From: Rhodothermia bacterium
GTDB taxonomy: Bacteria; Bacteroidota; Rhodothermia; Rhodothermales; JABDKH01
Assembly (NCBI GenBank): GCA_030431165.1
Contig: JAUIJQ010000043.1
Coordinates: 1-12,023, forward strand
Direction: 5' to 3'
DNA length: 12,023 nt
The position numbers were made by a program, and so were the translations under genes. Each line of letters starts with the position of its first letter. Position 1 is the first letter of the stretch. The notes under the pieces were generated by a model. The model saw only the letters and a program-made list of their open reading frames with translations. It was not told where the DNA came from and ran no database searches. This document shows, in pieces, positions 5,987 through 12,023 of this stretch.

Positions 5987-7003
5987 ATGAAGTCCCTCAA
6001 TTATCCCGCATTTGACCACCTGGAAGTTGTCGAAACAAGCGAGCCACGACCGGCTGCCGGCGAGGTGATCGTCGACGTTTCTGCGTGCGGGATCTGCGGC
6101 AGCGAGCTGGAGACGTTTCGCTCGCGAAGTCCACGTCGGACGCCACCGCTCGTCATGGGACACGAGTTCTGCGGGATTGTATCTGAAGTGGGAGAGGATG
6201 TTACTACGGTCAACCTCGGCGACAAAGTTGTTGCAAACGCAATCGTGTCCTGTGGTTCGTGTCGTCGCTGTGAACGCGGCGATACGCACCTCTGCGGAAG
6301 TCGGCAGATCTTTGGTATGCATCGCCCCGGCGCGTTCGCCCAGCAGGTTGCCGTCCCCGAGGCGGCACTCACGACGTGGCCAGACGGACTCGACTCCGTG
6401 TCGGCGGCCATGAGCGAACCGCTCGGCAACGGGGTGCACGTTGTTGGCCTAACACGCGATGTACCTGCTGAGACGGTGGTGGTCATTGGCGCGGGGTCGA
6501 TCGGGCTCTGTGTTGCACAGTCCTTCAAGGCCATACGCGGATCCACTGTCGTGTCGACTGATCTGAAGCGTGAGCGCCTTGAGATCGCCCGAAGCGTCGG
6601 CATCGACTACGTCGTATCTGGTCGGGACGGTGACCTGGTTGCCGAAGTCAAGAATTTGACGGATGGCGAAGGTGCCGACATAGTGGTTGACGCCGTGGGA
6701 TCAGCGACAACGAAGCGCCTGTCAATCGAGTGTGCGAGGCCGGGAGGCGCCGTTGTCTGGATCGGGCTACACGAAGACGCAGTCGATATTGGTAGCTACT
6801 CCGTGACGCTGCCAGAGCGCAGTATCCGCGGCACCTACGGTGCCACGATGGCTGACATCGAGGAGGCGATCCGTCTTTCGGCAACCGGAGCGGTTGATGT
6901 TCATTCCTGGATAACGAAGGTGGCCCTCGCTGATGGCGTATCCGGATTCCGCGAGATGCTTGACCCAGACACGACAACTATCAAGACCGTACTCGTTCCA
7001 TGA
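5987..7003 (+). CDS. Zinc-dependent medium-chain (MDR) alcohol/polyol dehydrogenase
   Basis: The 338-residue protein is a full-length zinc MDR enzyme. Catalytic zinc ligands are C37 (in CGICGSE), H59-E60 (GHEF) and probably E144. The structural zinc is held by C89, C92, C95 and C103 (CGSCRRCERGDTHLC). The Rossmann fingerprint is GAGSIG at 168-173, and D192 at the end of the second strand (STDLKRER) favours NAD over NADP. It is closest in style to threonine, sorbitol and galactitol-phosphate dehydrogenases, so it should oxidise a secondary alcohol of a polyol, sugar or hydroxy acid; the substrate cannot be read from sequence. It is the first gene of the five-gene plus-strand operon and overlaps the next gene by ATGA. 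Its place with a lactonase suggests it may oxidise a sugar or an intermediate of deoxy-sugar breakdown (inference). Confidence 0.9.
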   Translation: MKSLNYPAFDHLEVVETSEPRPAAGEVIVDVSACGICGSELETFRSRSPRRTPPLVMGHEFCGIVSEVGEDVTTVNLGDKVVANAIVSCGSCRRCERGDTHLCGSRQIFGMHRPGAFAQQVAVPEAALTTWPDGLDSVSAAMSEPLGNGVHVVGLTRDVPAETVVVIGAGSIGLCVAQSFKAIRGSTVVSTDLKRERLEIARSVGIDYVVSGRDGDLVAEVKNLTDGEGADIVVDAVGSATTKRLSIECARPGGAVVWIGLHEDAVDIGSYSVTLPERSIRGTYGATMADIEEAIRLSATGAVDVHSWITKVALADGVSGFREMLDPDTTTIKTVLVP

Positions 7004-7959
7004 TCACGATCACCGATCACGGGTTCTCCAACGTCGAACAAGAGCGCAGGCTCATCGAAGAAGCAGGACACCAACTCAACGTGGCGCAGTGTCGGACCGA
7101 GGACGAGGTCATCGACGCCGCAAAGAACTCCACGGCGTTGCTGGTTCAGTGGGCACCCGTCACACGACGCGTGATCGAGCAACTCGATCAGTGTCGATTG
7201 ATCGTTCGATACGGAATCGGCTATGACAATGTCGATGTTGAAGCGGCCAACGATCGCGGTATCGCTGTCTGCAACGTGCCCGACTATTGTATTGACGAGG
7301 TGGCTGATCACGCTGTCGCACTGGCGTTGGCTCTTGCCAGACAGCTCCGCGCTATTGACGAGCGCGTCCGCGACGGCGTGTGGCGTATCGTACCCGATCG
7401 GCCGATGCCGGCTCTTGCCAGCATGACATTCGGCACACTCGGTTTTGGACGCGTGGCAAGGTCTGTACACGAACGAGCAGCGCCCTTCGGGTTCAAGCTG
7501 GTTGCGCACGATCCCAATGTTACGAGTGATATCGCGACGTTGGGGGTCGAGCTTGTTTCGTTTGAACGCCTGGTCGCTGAGTCGGATGTTATTTCGCTAC
7601 ACGCACCGCTGACAAATGAAACGAGAGGCCTGTTCGGGGAACAGGTGCTGGGCTCGATGAAGCGTGGAGCAATCATCGTAAACACCGGGCGTGGTGGGCT
7701 GATCGATCTCGACGCGTTGGTGGAGCAGCTCGAGTCAGATCATCTGGGCGGGGCCGGCCTTGACGTGTTTGAGGAAGAGCCGCTGCCGGTCACGCATCCC
7801 GTTCGACGGGCACCAAACGTTATCCTCACGTCGCATGTGGCGTGGTACAGTGATGCCTCGGTGCCGCGTCTACAGCGCATGGCCGCAGAAGAAGTCGTGC
7901 GTGGACTCTCCGGAGACTCCCTGCACAACCCCGTAGGGCGACTTCGCTCTATTACCTAA
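7000..7959 (+). CDS. D-2-hydroxyacid dehydrogenase, phosphoglycerate-dehydrogenase-like
   Basis: The 319-residue protein has both halves of the D-isomer-specific 2-hydroxyacid dehydrogenase family. RYGIGYDNVD (70-79) marks the substrate domain. The NAD site is LGFGRVA (147-153), with Ala in the last glycine position, followed by HDP (170-172) whose aspartate suits NAD. The catalytic arginine is R231 (NTGRGGLID), the acid partner lies in DVFEEEP (255-261) and the base is H279 (SHVAWYS). There is no C-terminal ACT domain, so it is the short type rather than SerA with regulation. It interconverts a 2-keto acid and a D-2-hydroxy acid; hydroxypyruvate, glyoxylate or a sugar-derived keto acid are possible. 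The start codon overlaps the stop of the preceding dehydrogenase (ATGA), indicating coupled translation. Confidence 0.92.
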   Translation: MITITDHGFSNVEQERRLIEEAGHQLNVAQCRTEDEVIDAAKNSTALLVQWAPVTRRVIEQLDQCRLIVRYGIGYDNVDVEAANDRGIAVCNVPDYCIDEVADHAVALALALARQLRAIDERVRDGVWRIVPDRPMPALASMTFGTLGFGRVARSVHERAAPFGFKLVAHDPNVTSDIATLGVELVSFERLVAESDVISLHAPLTNETRGLFGEQVLGSMKRGAIIVNTGRGGLIDLDALVEQLESDHLGGAGLDVFEEEPLPVTHPVRRAPNVILTSHVAWYSDASVPRLQRMAAEEVVRGLSGDSLHNPVGRLRSIT

Positions 7960-7996
7960 GACATCGCCACAAATCGTGTGGTTCGTTCGGACTCAG

Positions 7997-8034
7997 CCGA
8001 CCCATGGTCGGTATGTCCAGGGCATTGCGCCTGG
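7997..8034 (+). other. Two tandem hairpins in the gap before the hydrolase gene
   Basis: In the 114-base gap 7960-8073, CCGACC-CAT-GGTCGG (7997-8011) and CCAGG...CCTGG (8017-8034, extendable by two pairs past a one-base bulge) sit five bases apart. No T-run follows, so they are not typical terminators; RNA processing or a stability barrier within the operon is possible. This is the largest gap in the operon. Confidence 0.35.
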
Positions 8035-8073
8035 CGAATTTCTAAACCAGCGAAAATCTCAACCAGCAAGAAC

Positions 8074-8937
8074 GTGAAGATCTACAGATACGAGGATAGC
8101 AAAGGAGTCGTCCGATGGGGCGTTGGACGAGGCGGAGATATTGTCGAGGCGACGGGCGAGCCGTTCACGGGACTGCAACCAACGAACACGGTGGCAGACG
8201 TCAAGGCCTTGTTGGCGCCGATCGCGCCGCGCGCCATCGTCGGCATCGGTCTCAACTACCGGAAACATGCCGAGGAAGGAGGCGCCGCGATCCCGACGTA
8301 TCCGGTCGTCTTCATGAAACTGCCGGGATCGATTCAGCACCCGGGTGGCCCGATTGTGCTGCCCCGGCACCTGAGGAGCGACGCCGTCGACTATGAGTGT
8401 GAGCTGGCCGTTGTAATCGGGCGACGGTGCAAGAACGTCTCAGTGGACGATGCACTGGATTACGTGCTCGGGTACACGTGCGCAAACGACGTCTCGGCAC
8501 GCGACTGGCAGATTGACCGCGGTGGCTCGCAGTGGTCGCGCGGAAAGATGTTTGATACGTTTGCGCCGATGGGTCCGTGTATCGTCACGACAGACGATAT
8601 TCCGGATCCACACGTCCTGGGCATCCGGACTATTCTGAACGGCGAGGTTGTACAAGACTGGACCACTGGGGATATGATCTTCAGCGTTCCAGAGATCATT
8701 TCCTTCTTGAGTGGCAGTACAACCCTTGAGCCGGGAACGGTGATTCTCACAGGTACACCACACGGCGTCGGGATGGCAAAGGATCCGCCGGTCTGGCTTG
8801 CAGAAGGCGACCGCGTTACCGTTGAGATTGATTCGATCGGGCAGCTTGAAAACACTATCCTCGAAGAAGCAGAACAGGTGGATTCAGATGCGTGGACTGC
8901 GCGGAAAAATTGCTGTTGTGACCGGTGGCCTTGGTGA
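8074..8937 (+). CDS. Fumarylacetoacetate hydrolase family protein, probable 2,4-diketo-3-deoxy sugar-acid hydrolase
   Basis: From the GTG at 8074 the protein has 287 residues and starts MKIYRYED, the typical start of this family; the frame is open back to 7978 but the extra 32 residues look unlike any FAH protein. Metal ligands are E108 and E110 (DYECELAVVIG) and D139 (ANDVSARDWQ). Other family marks are GIGLNYRKHAEE (57-68), K158 with FDTFAPMGP (160-168) and LTGTPHGVG (225-233). The enzyme cleaves C-C bonds in acylpyruvates using Mg2+ or Mn2+. With a lactonase and a short-chain dehydrogenase next to it, the best guess is 2,4-diketo-3-deoxy-L-fuconate or L-rhamnonate hydrolase, giving pyruvate and lactate. 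Fumarylpyruvate-type hydrolases are the alternative. The last 20 or so residues (to CCCDRWPW) are an unusual tail made by a 50-base overlap with the next gene. Confidence 0.9.
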   Translation: MKIYRYEDSKGVVRWGVGRGGDIVEATGEPFTGLQPTNTVADVKALLAPIAPRAIVGIGLNYRKHAEEGGAAIPTYPVVFMKLPGSIQHPGGPIVLPRHLRSDAVDYECELAVVIGRRCKNVSVDDALDYVLGYTCANDVSARDWQIDRGGSQWSRGKMFDTFAPMGPCIVTTDDIPDPHVLGIRTILNGEVVQDWTTGDMIFSVPEIISFLSGSTTLEPGTVILTGTPHGVGMAKDPPVWLAEGDRVTVEIDSIGQLENTILEEAEQVDSDAWTARKNCCCDRWPW

Positions 8938-9631
8938 CCTGGGCTACGCGTCAGCGAGGCGCCTCGTCGATGAAGGGTGTCGTGTTGCGCTGTTTGATGT
9001 GCTGGACGATGCGCCGAAAGCAGAAGCCATCGGGGCACGGTTGTTTGTGGTGGATATCGCCGATGAGCGGGCTGTTTCCGAAGCATGTGACCGGGTAGCG
9101 AAGGAGATCGGTGGTGTACACATTGTTGTGAACTCAGCCGCACGCTTTGTGCTAAAAGGCGTTGACGCCAGCAAGGAAGACTGGGATGCGATGTGTTCCG
9201 TGAACGTGGCCGGCACCTCATTTGTCGCGAAGTACCTGGTCCCGCAACTGCGCGCAAACGGCGGTGGTAGTATCATCAACTTCTCATCGGTGAGCGGCTT
9301 TGTCGGTCAAGCCAACTTTGCGACCTACAACGCAACGACGTTTGCCATCCGTGGGTTGACAAAATGCTGGGCGCAGGATCTTGCTCCAGACGGCATCCGG
9401 GTTAATACAATCTGCCCCGGCTACATCTACACGTCGGCGTTTGTCAATTCCTGCAAGTCGTTGGGTCTGGACCTCGAGGAGGAGGACAGGCGTGCGTCCG
9501 AGATGCACCTGCTGGGTAGGCAGGGCCGGCCCGAAGAAGTCGCCGGCGCCGTTGCCTTCCTCGCGAGTGACGACTCGTCATTTATGACCGGCAGCGACCT
9601 TGTCGTTGACGGCGGATACCTCGCAAAGTAG
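8888..9631 (+). CDS. Short-chain dehydrogenase/reductase lacking the catalytic lysine
   Basis: The ATG at 8888 is preceded by AGGTGG (8876-8881), six bases away, and gives 247 residues, the normal classical SDR length. Visible marks are the cofactor loop TGGLGDLG (12-19, Asp in the sixth position), FDV (36-38) with D37 favouring NAD, VNSAA (81-85, usually NNAG), N106 in NVAG, S134 in FSSVSG and Y147 in TYNATT. The residue four after the catalytic Tyr should be Lys (YNASK); here it is Thr 151, encoded by ACG at 9338-9340, one base from AAG. PGYIYT and the C-terminal DGGYLAK are normal. In the neighbourhood of a sugar lactonase and a diketo-acid hydrolase, the expected role is 2-keto-3-deoxy-L-fuconate/rhamnonate 4-dehydrogenase, or sugar 1-dehydrogenase. 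The lost lysine makes normal activity doubtful unless it is a base error. Confidence 0.9.
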   Translation: MRGLRGKIAVVTGGLGDLGYASARRLVDEGCRVALFDVLDDAPKAEAIGARLFVVDIADERAVSEACDRVAKEIGGVHIVVNSAARFVLKGVDASKEDWDAMCSVNVAGTSFVAKYLVPQLRANGGGSIINFSSVSGFVGQANFATYNATTFAIRGLTKCWAQDLAPDGIRVNTICPGYIYTSAFVNSCKSLGLDLEEEDRRASEMHLLGRQGRPEEVAGAVAFLASDDSSFMTGSDLVVDGGYLAK

Positions 9632-9695
9632 CGGTTCACGCCCTCTAGCAGCCACAGGCAGTCGCCAGAACCAGCCGGAATCAGACCGAAAGACT

Positions 9696-10565
9696 ATGCC
9701 CCACGAAATCGTTGACACGCATCTGCACCTCTGGGACCCGTCGCACTTGAGATACGCGTGGCTGGACGACATTCCGCTGCTGAATCAGCCTTATCTCCTC
9801 ACTGACTACGACGAGGCGACGACCGGTCACCCCGTGGCGCAGATGGTGTTTGTGCAGTGTGAGGTTGATCCTTCGCAGTACCTCGAGGAAGTGGCGTGGG
9901 TCGAGGCGATCGCGGCTTCAGACAGCAGGATTGCGGGCATTGTGCCATGGGCCCCGCTGGAGGACGGCGACGGCGTAGCCGGTGTGCTGGACAATTTCCG
10001 GGACAACCCGCTTGTCAAAGGTGTTCGCCGGATTATCCAGTTCGAGGAAGATCCCGCGTTCTGCCTTCAGCCGGACTTTGTGCGCGGCGTCACGCTGCTC
10101 GGGCAGCGCGACCTGCACTTCGAAATATGCCTCAAGGGGGACGACCAGTTCCGCAACTGTCTGGAGCTAGTCGCGCGCTGCCCCGACGTCCGGTTTCTGC
10201 TCAATCACGTCGGGAAGCCGTTCATTGCAGACGGAACCATGTCGCCGTGGGCTGAGATGGTCCAGGAACTGGCCGGCTACGACAACACCTGGTGCAAGAT
10301 ATCAGGAATGGCGAACGAGGCTGATATGGAGCGATGGACAGCCGCAGATCTCGGTCCGTACGTAAAACGAGTCGTCGAGGTTTTTGGCTGGGATCGCGTG
10401 ATGTTTGGAGGTGACTGGCCAGTCGCTCTGCTGGCAACCACGTACGACCGTTGGGTCAATACACTGGACGCGATTGCGCGTGATCTCGGCGCCGATGATG
10501 CCGCCATCGCCGGATTGTTCGCCCGAAACGCACGATCATTCTACCGTCTCCAGGCGCCTGCATAG
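9696..10565 (+). CDS. Amidohydrolase-2 family sugar lactonase (L-fuconolactonase / L-rhamnonolactonase-like)
   Basis: The ATG at 9696 gives 289 residues beginning MPHEIVDTHLHLWDP, the standard opening of COG3618 lactonases; a longer frame to 9600 would overlap the previous gene and add unconserved residues. Active-site residues visible are H9 and H11 (DTHLH), H171 (LNHVGKP) and D240 (FGGDWPV), matching the TIM-barrel amidohydrolase fold. Other family marks are VQCEVDP (53-59), GIVPWAPL (81-88) and VKGVRRI (107-113). L-fuconolactonases, L-rhamnonolactonases and 2-pyrone-4,6-dicarboxylate hydrolase share this fold; the FGGDWPV form and the neighbouring SDR and FAH genes favour a deoxy-sugar lactone. 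The reaction opens the aldonolactone to the acid. Last gene of the operon, 64 bases after the SDR; no clear terminator follows before the convergent gene. Confidence 0.9.
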   Translation: MPHEIVDTHLHLWDPSHLRYAWLDDIPLLNQPYLLTDYDEATTGHPVAQMVFVQCEVDPSQYLEEVAWVEAIAASDSRIAGIVPWAPLEDGDGVAGVLDNFRDNPLVKGVRRIIQFEEDPAFCLQPDFVRGVTLLGQRDLHFEICLKGDDQFRNCLELVARCPDVRFLLNHVGKPFIADGTMSPWAEMVQELAGYDNTWCKISGMANEADMERWTAADLGPYVKRVVEVFGWDRVMFGGDWPVALLATTYDRWVNTLDAIARDLGADDAAIAGLFARNARSFYRLQAPA

Positions 10566-10591
10566 CCAGTCACATCGTACACGACGGTCAC

Positions 10592-12023
10592 CTAGTGTAC
10601 AACGGTCATCGTGCGCGACTCTGATTGGGCTCCCGCAGTTAGCCGGTAGATGTACGTTCCGCTTGACAGGAACCCGGCGTCAAACGGGTAGGCGTACGTT
10701 CCTACAGTCTGGTCCCGGTCGACGAGTCGTTGAACGAGGCGTCCGTTTATGTCGAAAATGTCCAGCCGTACGTGCGCCGGCGCCTTCAGGCTGTAAGAGA
10801 ACGTGGTCGCCGTACTGAACGGGTTCGGGTAGTTCTGACGCAACGTGATTGCTTCCGCTGGTCTCTGCCGCGTATCGACACCGGTATTGGTAGCGGGGTC
10901 GGTTACGAAGCTGATCGTTGGATACTCATCACCAAAAACGCCCGCTGTTTCTTCTTGCGACAGCCCAAACCAGTCGCGAAGGACGGTGGCGTACACCGAA
11001 CGAAAGTCAGTCTGGTAGACGAGGTTGCCGTTTTCATCGAGCGTCTCAAGATCCGGAAGGGATCCGTACAGGCCCCCTTCTACGCCCGCGCCAACAATGA
11101 ACAGGGGAGCGGCGGTCCCGTGGTCAGTACCGGATGAGCCGTTCTGATTTACGCGTCGTCCGAATTCCGAGAACGTCATGGTCAGCACCCGGTCGGCGTT
11201 TCCCGCAGACTCGAGGTCGCTCTGAAAGGCCGTGACTGCTGAAGCGATGTACTGCATCAGCGTTTCGTGTCGCGGAATCTGGTTGGCATGCGTGTCAAAG
11301 CCGCCAAGGACCACCGTGTAGATTCTGGCCCCAAGGCCTCCCGATATGAGTTGTGCAACCACGGCCAGGTTCGCGGCCAGTGGGTTGTTTGCCGGATACT
11401 CGACTCCGTTGGAACCGGCCGTCGCCGCCGCCTGGACCGAGTCGGCGTACGTAAACGCTTCGTTGGCGACCGACCGGACGAAGCCCATCTCCGCACCGTA
11501 CGTCGTCGCGGGCACATTGGCCGAATCAAACAACTCGCCGGTGGTCGCGAGCTGCGTGAAGATGTCCAGGCTCACCATGGACATCCCCATATTGGCCGCG
11601 GGTCCCTGAAACATCAACGGTGAATTGCCGCCGATCTGAACAGCCAGCGGATAGTCGGTCGGGCTGTCTTCAAAATCCGGAAACTCGGTGTCGAGGTAAC
11701 GCCCCGCCCAGCCGGTATTCAGTACTTCTTCCGAGTCGCTCCCCGACATCCAGATGTCTGTAGATCTGAAGTGCGAGAGATTTGGCGCGGGATACCCAAC
11801 GCTATGTAGAATGGCGAGCTTCCCATCACCATACAGCGGCGTAGCAGGGTTGAGTTGCGGATGCAGCCCGACGCCCGGCTCTATCTCAATAGCTGAAGAC
11901 TTCTGAATCGCGATACCGGGTCGCGCACCGTAGTACGTGTCGTCATCGACAGGGATGACCGTGTTGAGTCCGTCGTTGCCTCCGCTTAGCTGGACGAGCA
12001 CGAGAATCCGGTCGGTCTCCACC
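10592..12023 (-). CDS. DUF1501 protein with type IX secretion C-terminal domain (N-terminus outside window)
   Basis: The frame is open to the window end at 12023, giving at least 476 residues. The first visible residues (ETDRILVLVQLSGGNDGLNTVIP) normally follow a signal peptide in this family, so the true start lies beyond the window and the GTG at 12022 is probably internal. DUF1501 marks are GGNDGLN (14-20), NLSHFRSTDIWMSG (81-94), GGFDTHANQ (240-248), FSEFGRRVNQNGSSGTDHGTAAP (284-306) and DFRSVYATVLRDWFG (339-353). This family belongs to the alkaline phosphatase/sulfatase-like superfamily; its reaction is unknown. Residues about 393-476 are a type A sorting domain: LRQNYPNPFS, VRLDIFDINGRLVQRL, GTYIYRLTAG. 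That implies secretion through the type IX system and surface attachment or release. DUF1501 genes are often paired with DUF1800 genes, which might lie to the right of the window (expectation only). Confidence 0.93.
   Translation of the reverse strand, partial: VETDRILVLVQLSGGNDGLNTVIPVDDDTYYGARPGIAIQKSSAIEIEPGVGLHPQLNPATPLYGDGKLAILHSVGYPAPNLSHFRSTDIWMSGSDSEEVLNTGWAGRYLDTEFPDFEDSPTDYPLAVQIGGNSPLMFQGPAANMGMSMVSLDIFTQLATTGELFDSANVPATTYGAEMGFVRSVANEAFTYADSVQAAATAGSNGVEYPANNPLAANLAVVAQLISGGLGARIYTVVLGGFDTHANQIPRHETLMQYIASAVTAFQSDLESAGNADRVLTMTFSEFGRRVNQNGSSGTDHGTAAPLFIVGAGVEGGLYGSLPDLETLDENGNLVYQTDFRSVYATVLRDWFGLSQEETAGVFGDEYPTISFVTDPATNTGVDTRQRPAEAITLRQNYPNPFSTATTFSYSLKAPAHVRLDIFDINGRLVQRLVDRDQTVGTYAYPFDAGFLSSGTYIYRLTAGAQSESRTMTVVH

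Noticed and set aside
7978..8073. Upstream GTG start for the FAH-family hydrolase
   Set aside because: The 32 extra residues are not like any family N-terminus and overlap two hairpins; the typical MKIYRYED start is at 8074.
8460..9257. Minus-strand open frame (265 codons) across the FAH and SDR genes
   Set aside because: It covers two genes with intact catalytic motifs on the other strand, and its protein is low-complexity Ser/Arg/Pro/His-rich with no recognisable fold.
9600..9695. Upstream start for the lactonase at 9600
   Set aside because: It would overlap the SDR end and precede the standard MPHEIVDTHLHLWDP opening with Ser/Gln-rich unconserved sequence.
1..12023. CRISPR array, insertion sequence, phage or defence genes, tRNA or rRNA
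   Set aside because: Reading both strands showed no regularly spaced repeats, transposase or nuclease motifs, or structured RNA gene; nearly all of the window is filled by metabolic and envelope genes.

Overview
The window looks like a chromosomal piece of a marine-type Bacteroidota or Rhodothermota bacterium (Rhodothermales-like). The evidence is a type IX secretion C-terminal domain with the NYPNPF signature on a DUF1501 protein, lipoproteins carrying Ig-like and DM13 domains, a candidate TAnnTTTG promoter box, generally weak Shine-Dalgarno sequences and moderately high GC. This taxonomic placement is inference from gene style only. I see no insertion sequence, phage gene, CRISPR array, tRNA or rRNA.

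Left part (1-3273). A membrane-anchored diheme cytochrome c, cut by the window start, reads leftwards. A small single-RRM RNA-binding protein also reads leftwards and ends at a strong intrinsic terminator; its leader has a possible promoter and a C(UUCG)G hairpin just before the ribosome binding site. Reading rightwards is an overlapping two-gene unit: a lipoprotein with two Ig-like repeats and a C-terminal DM13 domain, then a signal-peptide-bearing outer-membrane beta-barrel protein. This looks like a cell-surface module.

Middle part (3317-5843, minus strand). A cyclophilin-type peptidyl-prolyl isomerase lipoprotein overlaps by 17 bases a P1B-4 type metal-exporting ATPase (SPC and HEGST motifs, no N-terminal metal-binding domain). 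The ATPase has SEHH where the nucleotide-domain motif is normally SEHP.

Right part (5987-10565, plus strand). Five genes form a probable sugar-acid catabolic operon: a zinc-dependent MDR dehydrogenase, a D-2-hydroxyacid dehydrogenase, a fumarylacetoacetate-hydrolase-family enzyme, a short-chain dehydrogenase and an amidohydrolase-2 lactonase. The last three match the set of lactonase, 4-dehydrogenase and diketo-acid hydrolase used in the non-phosphorylative L-fucose or L-rhamnose pathway that ends in pyruvate and lactate. The sugar-acid dehydratase, a transporter and a regulator are absent from the window. The short-chain dehydrogenase lacks the catalytic lysine (Y-N-A-T-T instead of Y-x-x-x-K), the most striking single-residue anomaly here. 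The divergent region upstream of the operon is unusually rich in inverted repeats and is a good candidate for its operator.

Right edge (10592-12023, minus strand). A DUF1501 protein with a type IX sorting domain converges on the operon; its N-terminus lies outside the window.
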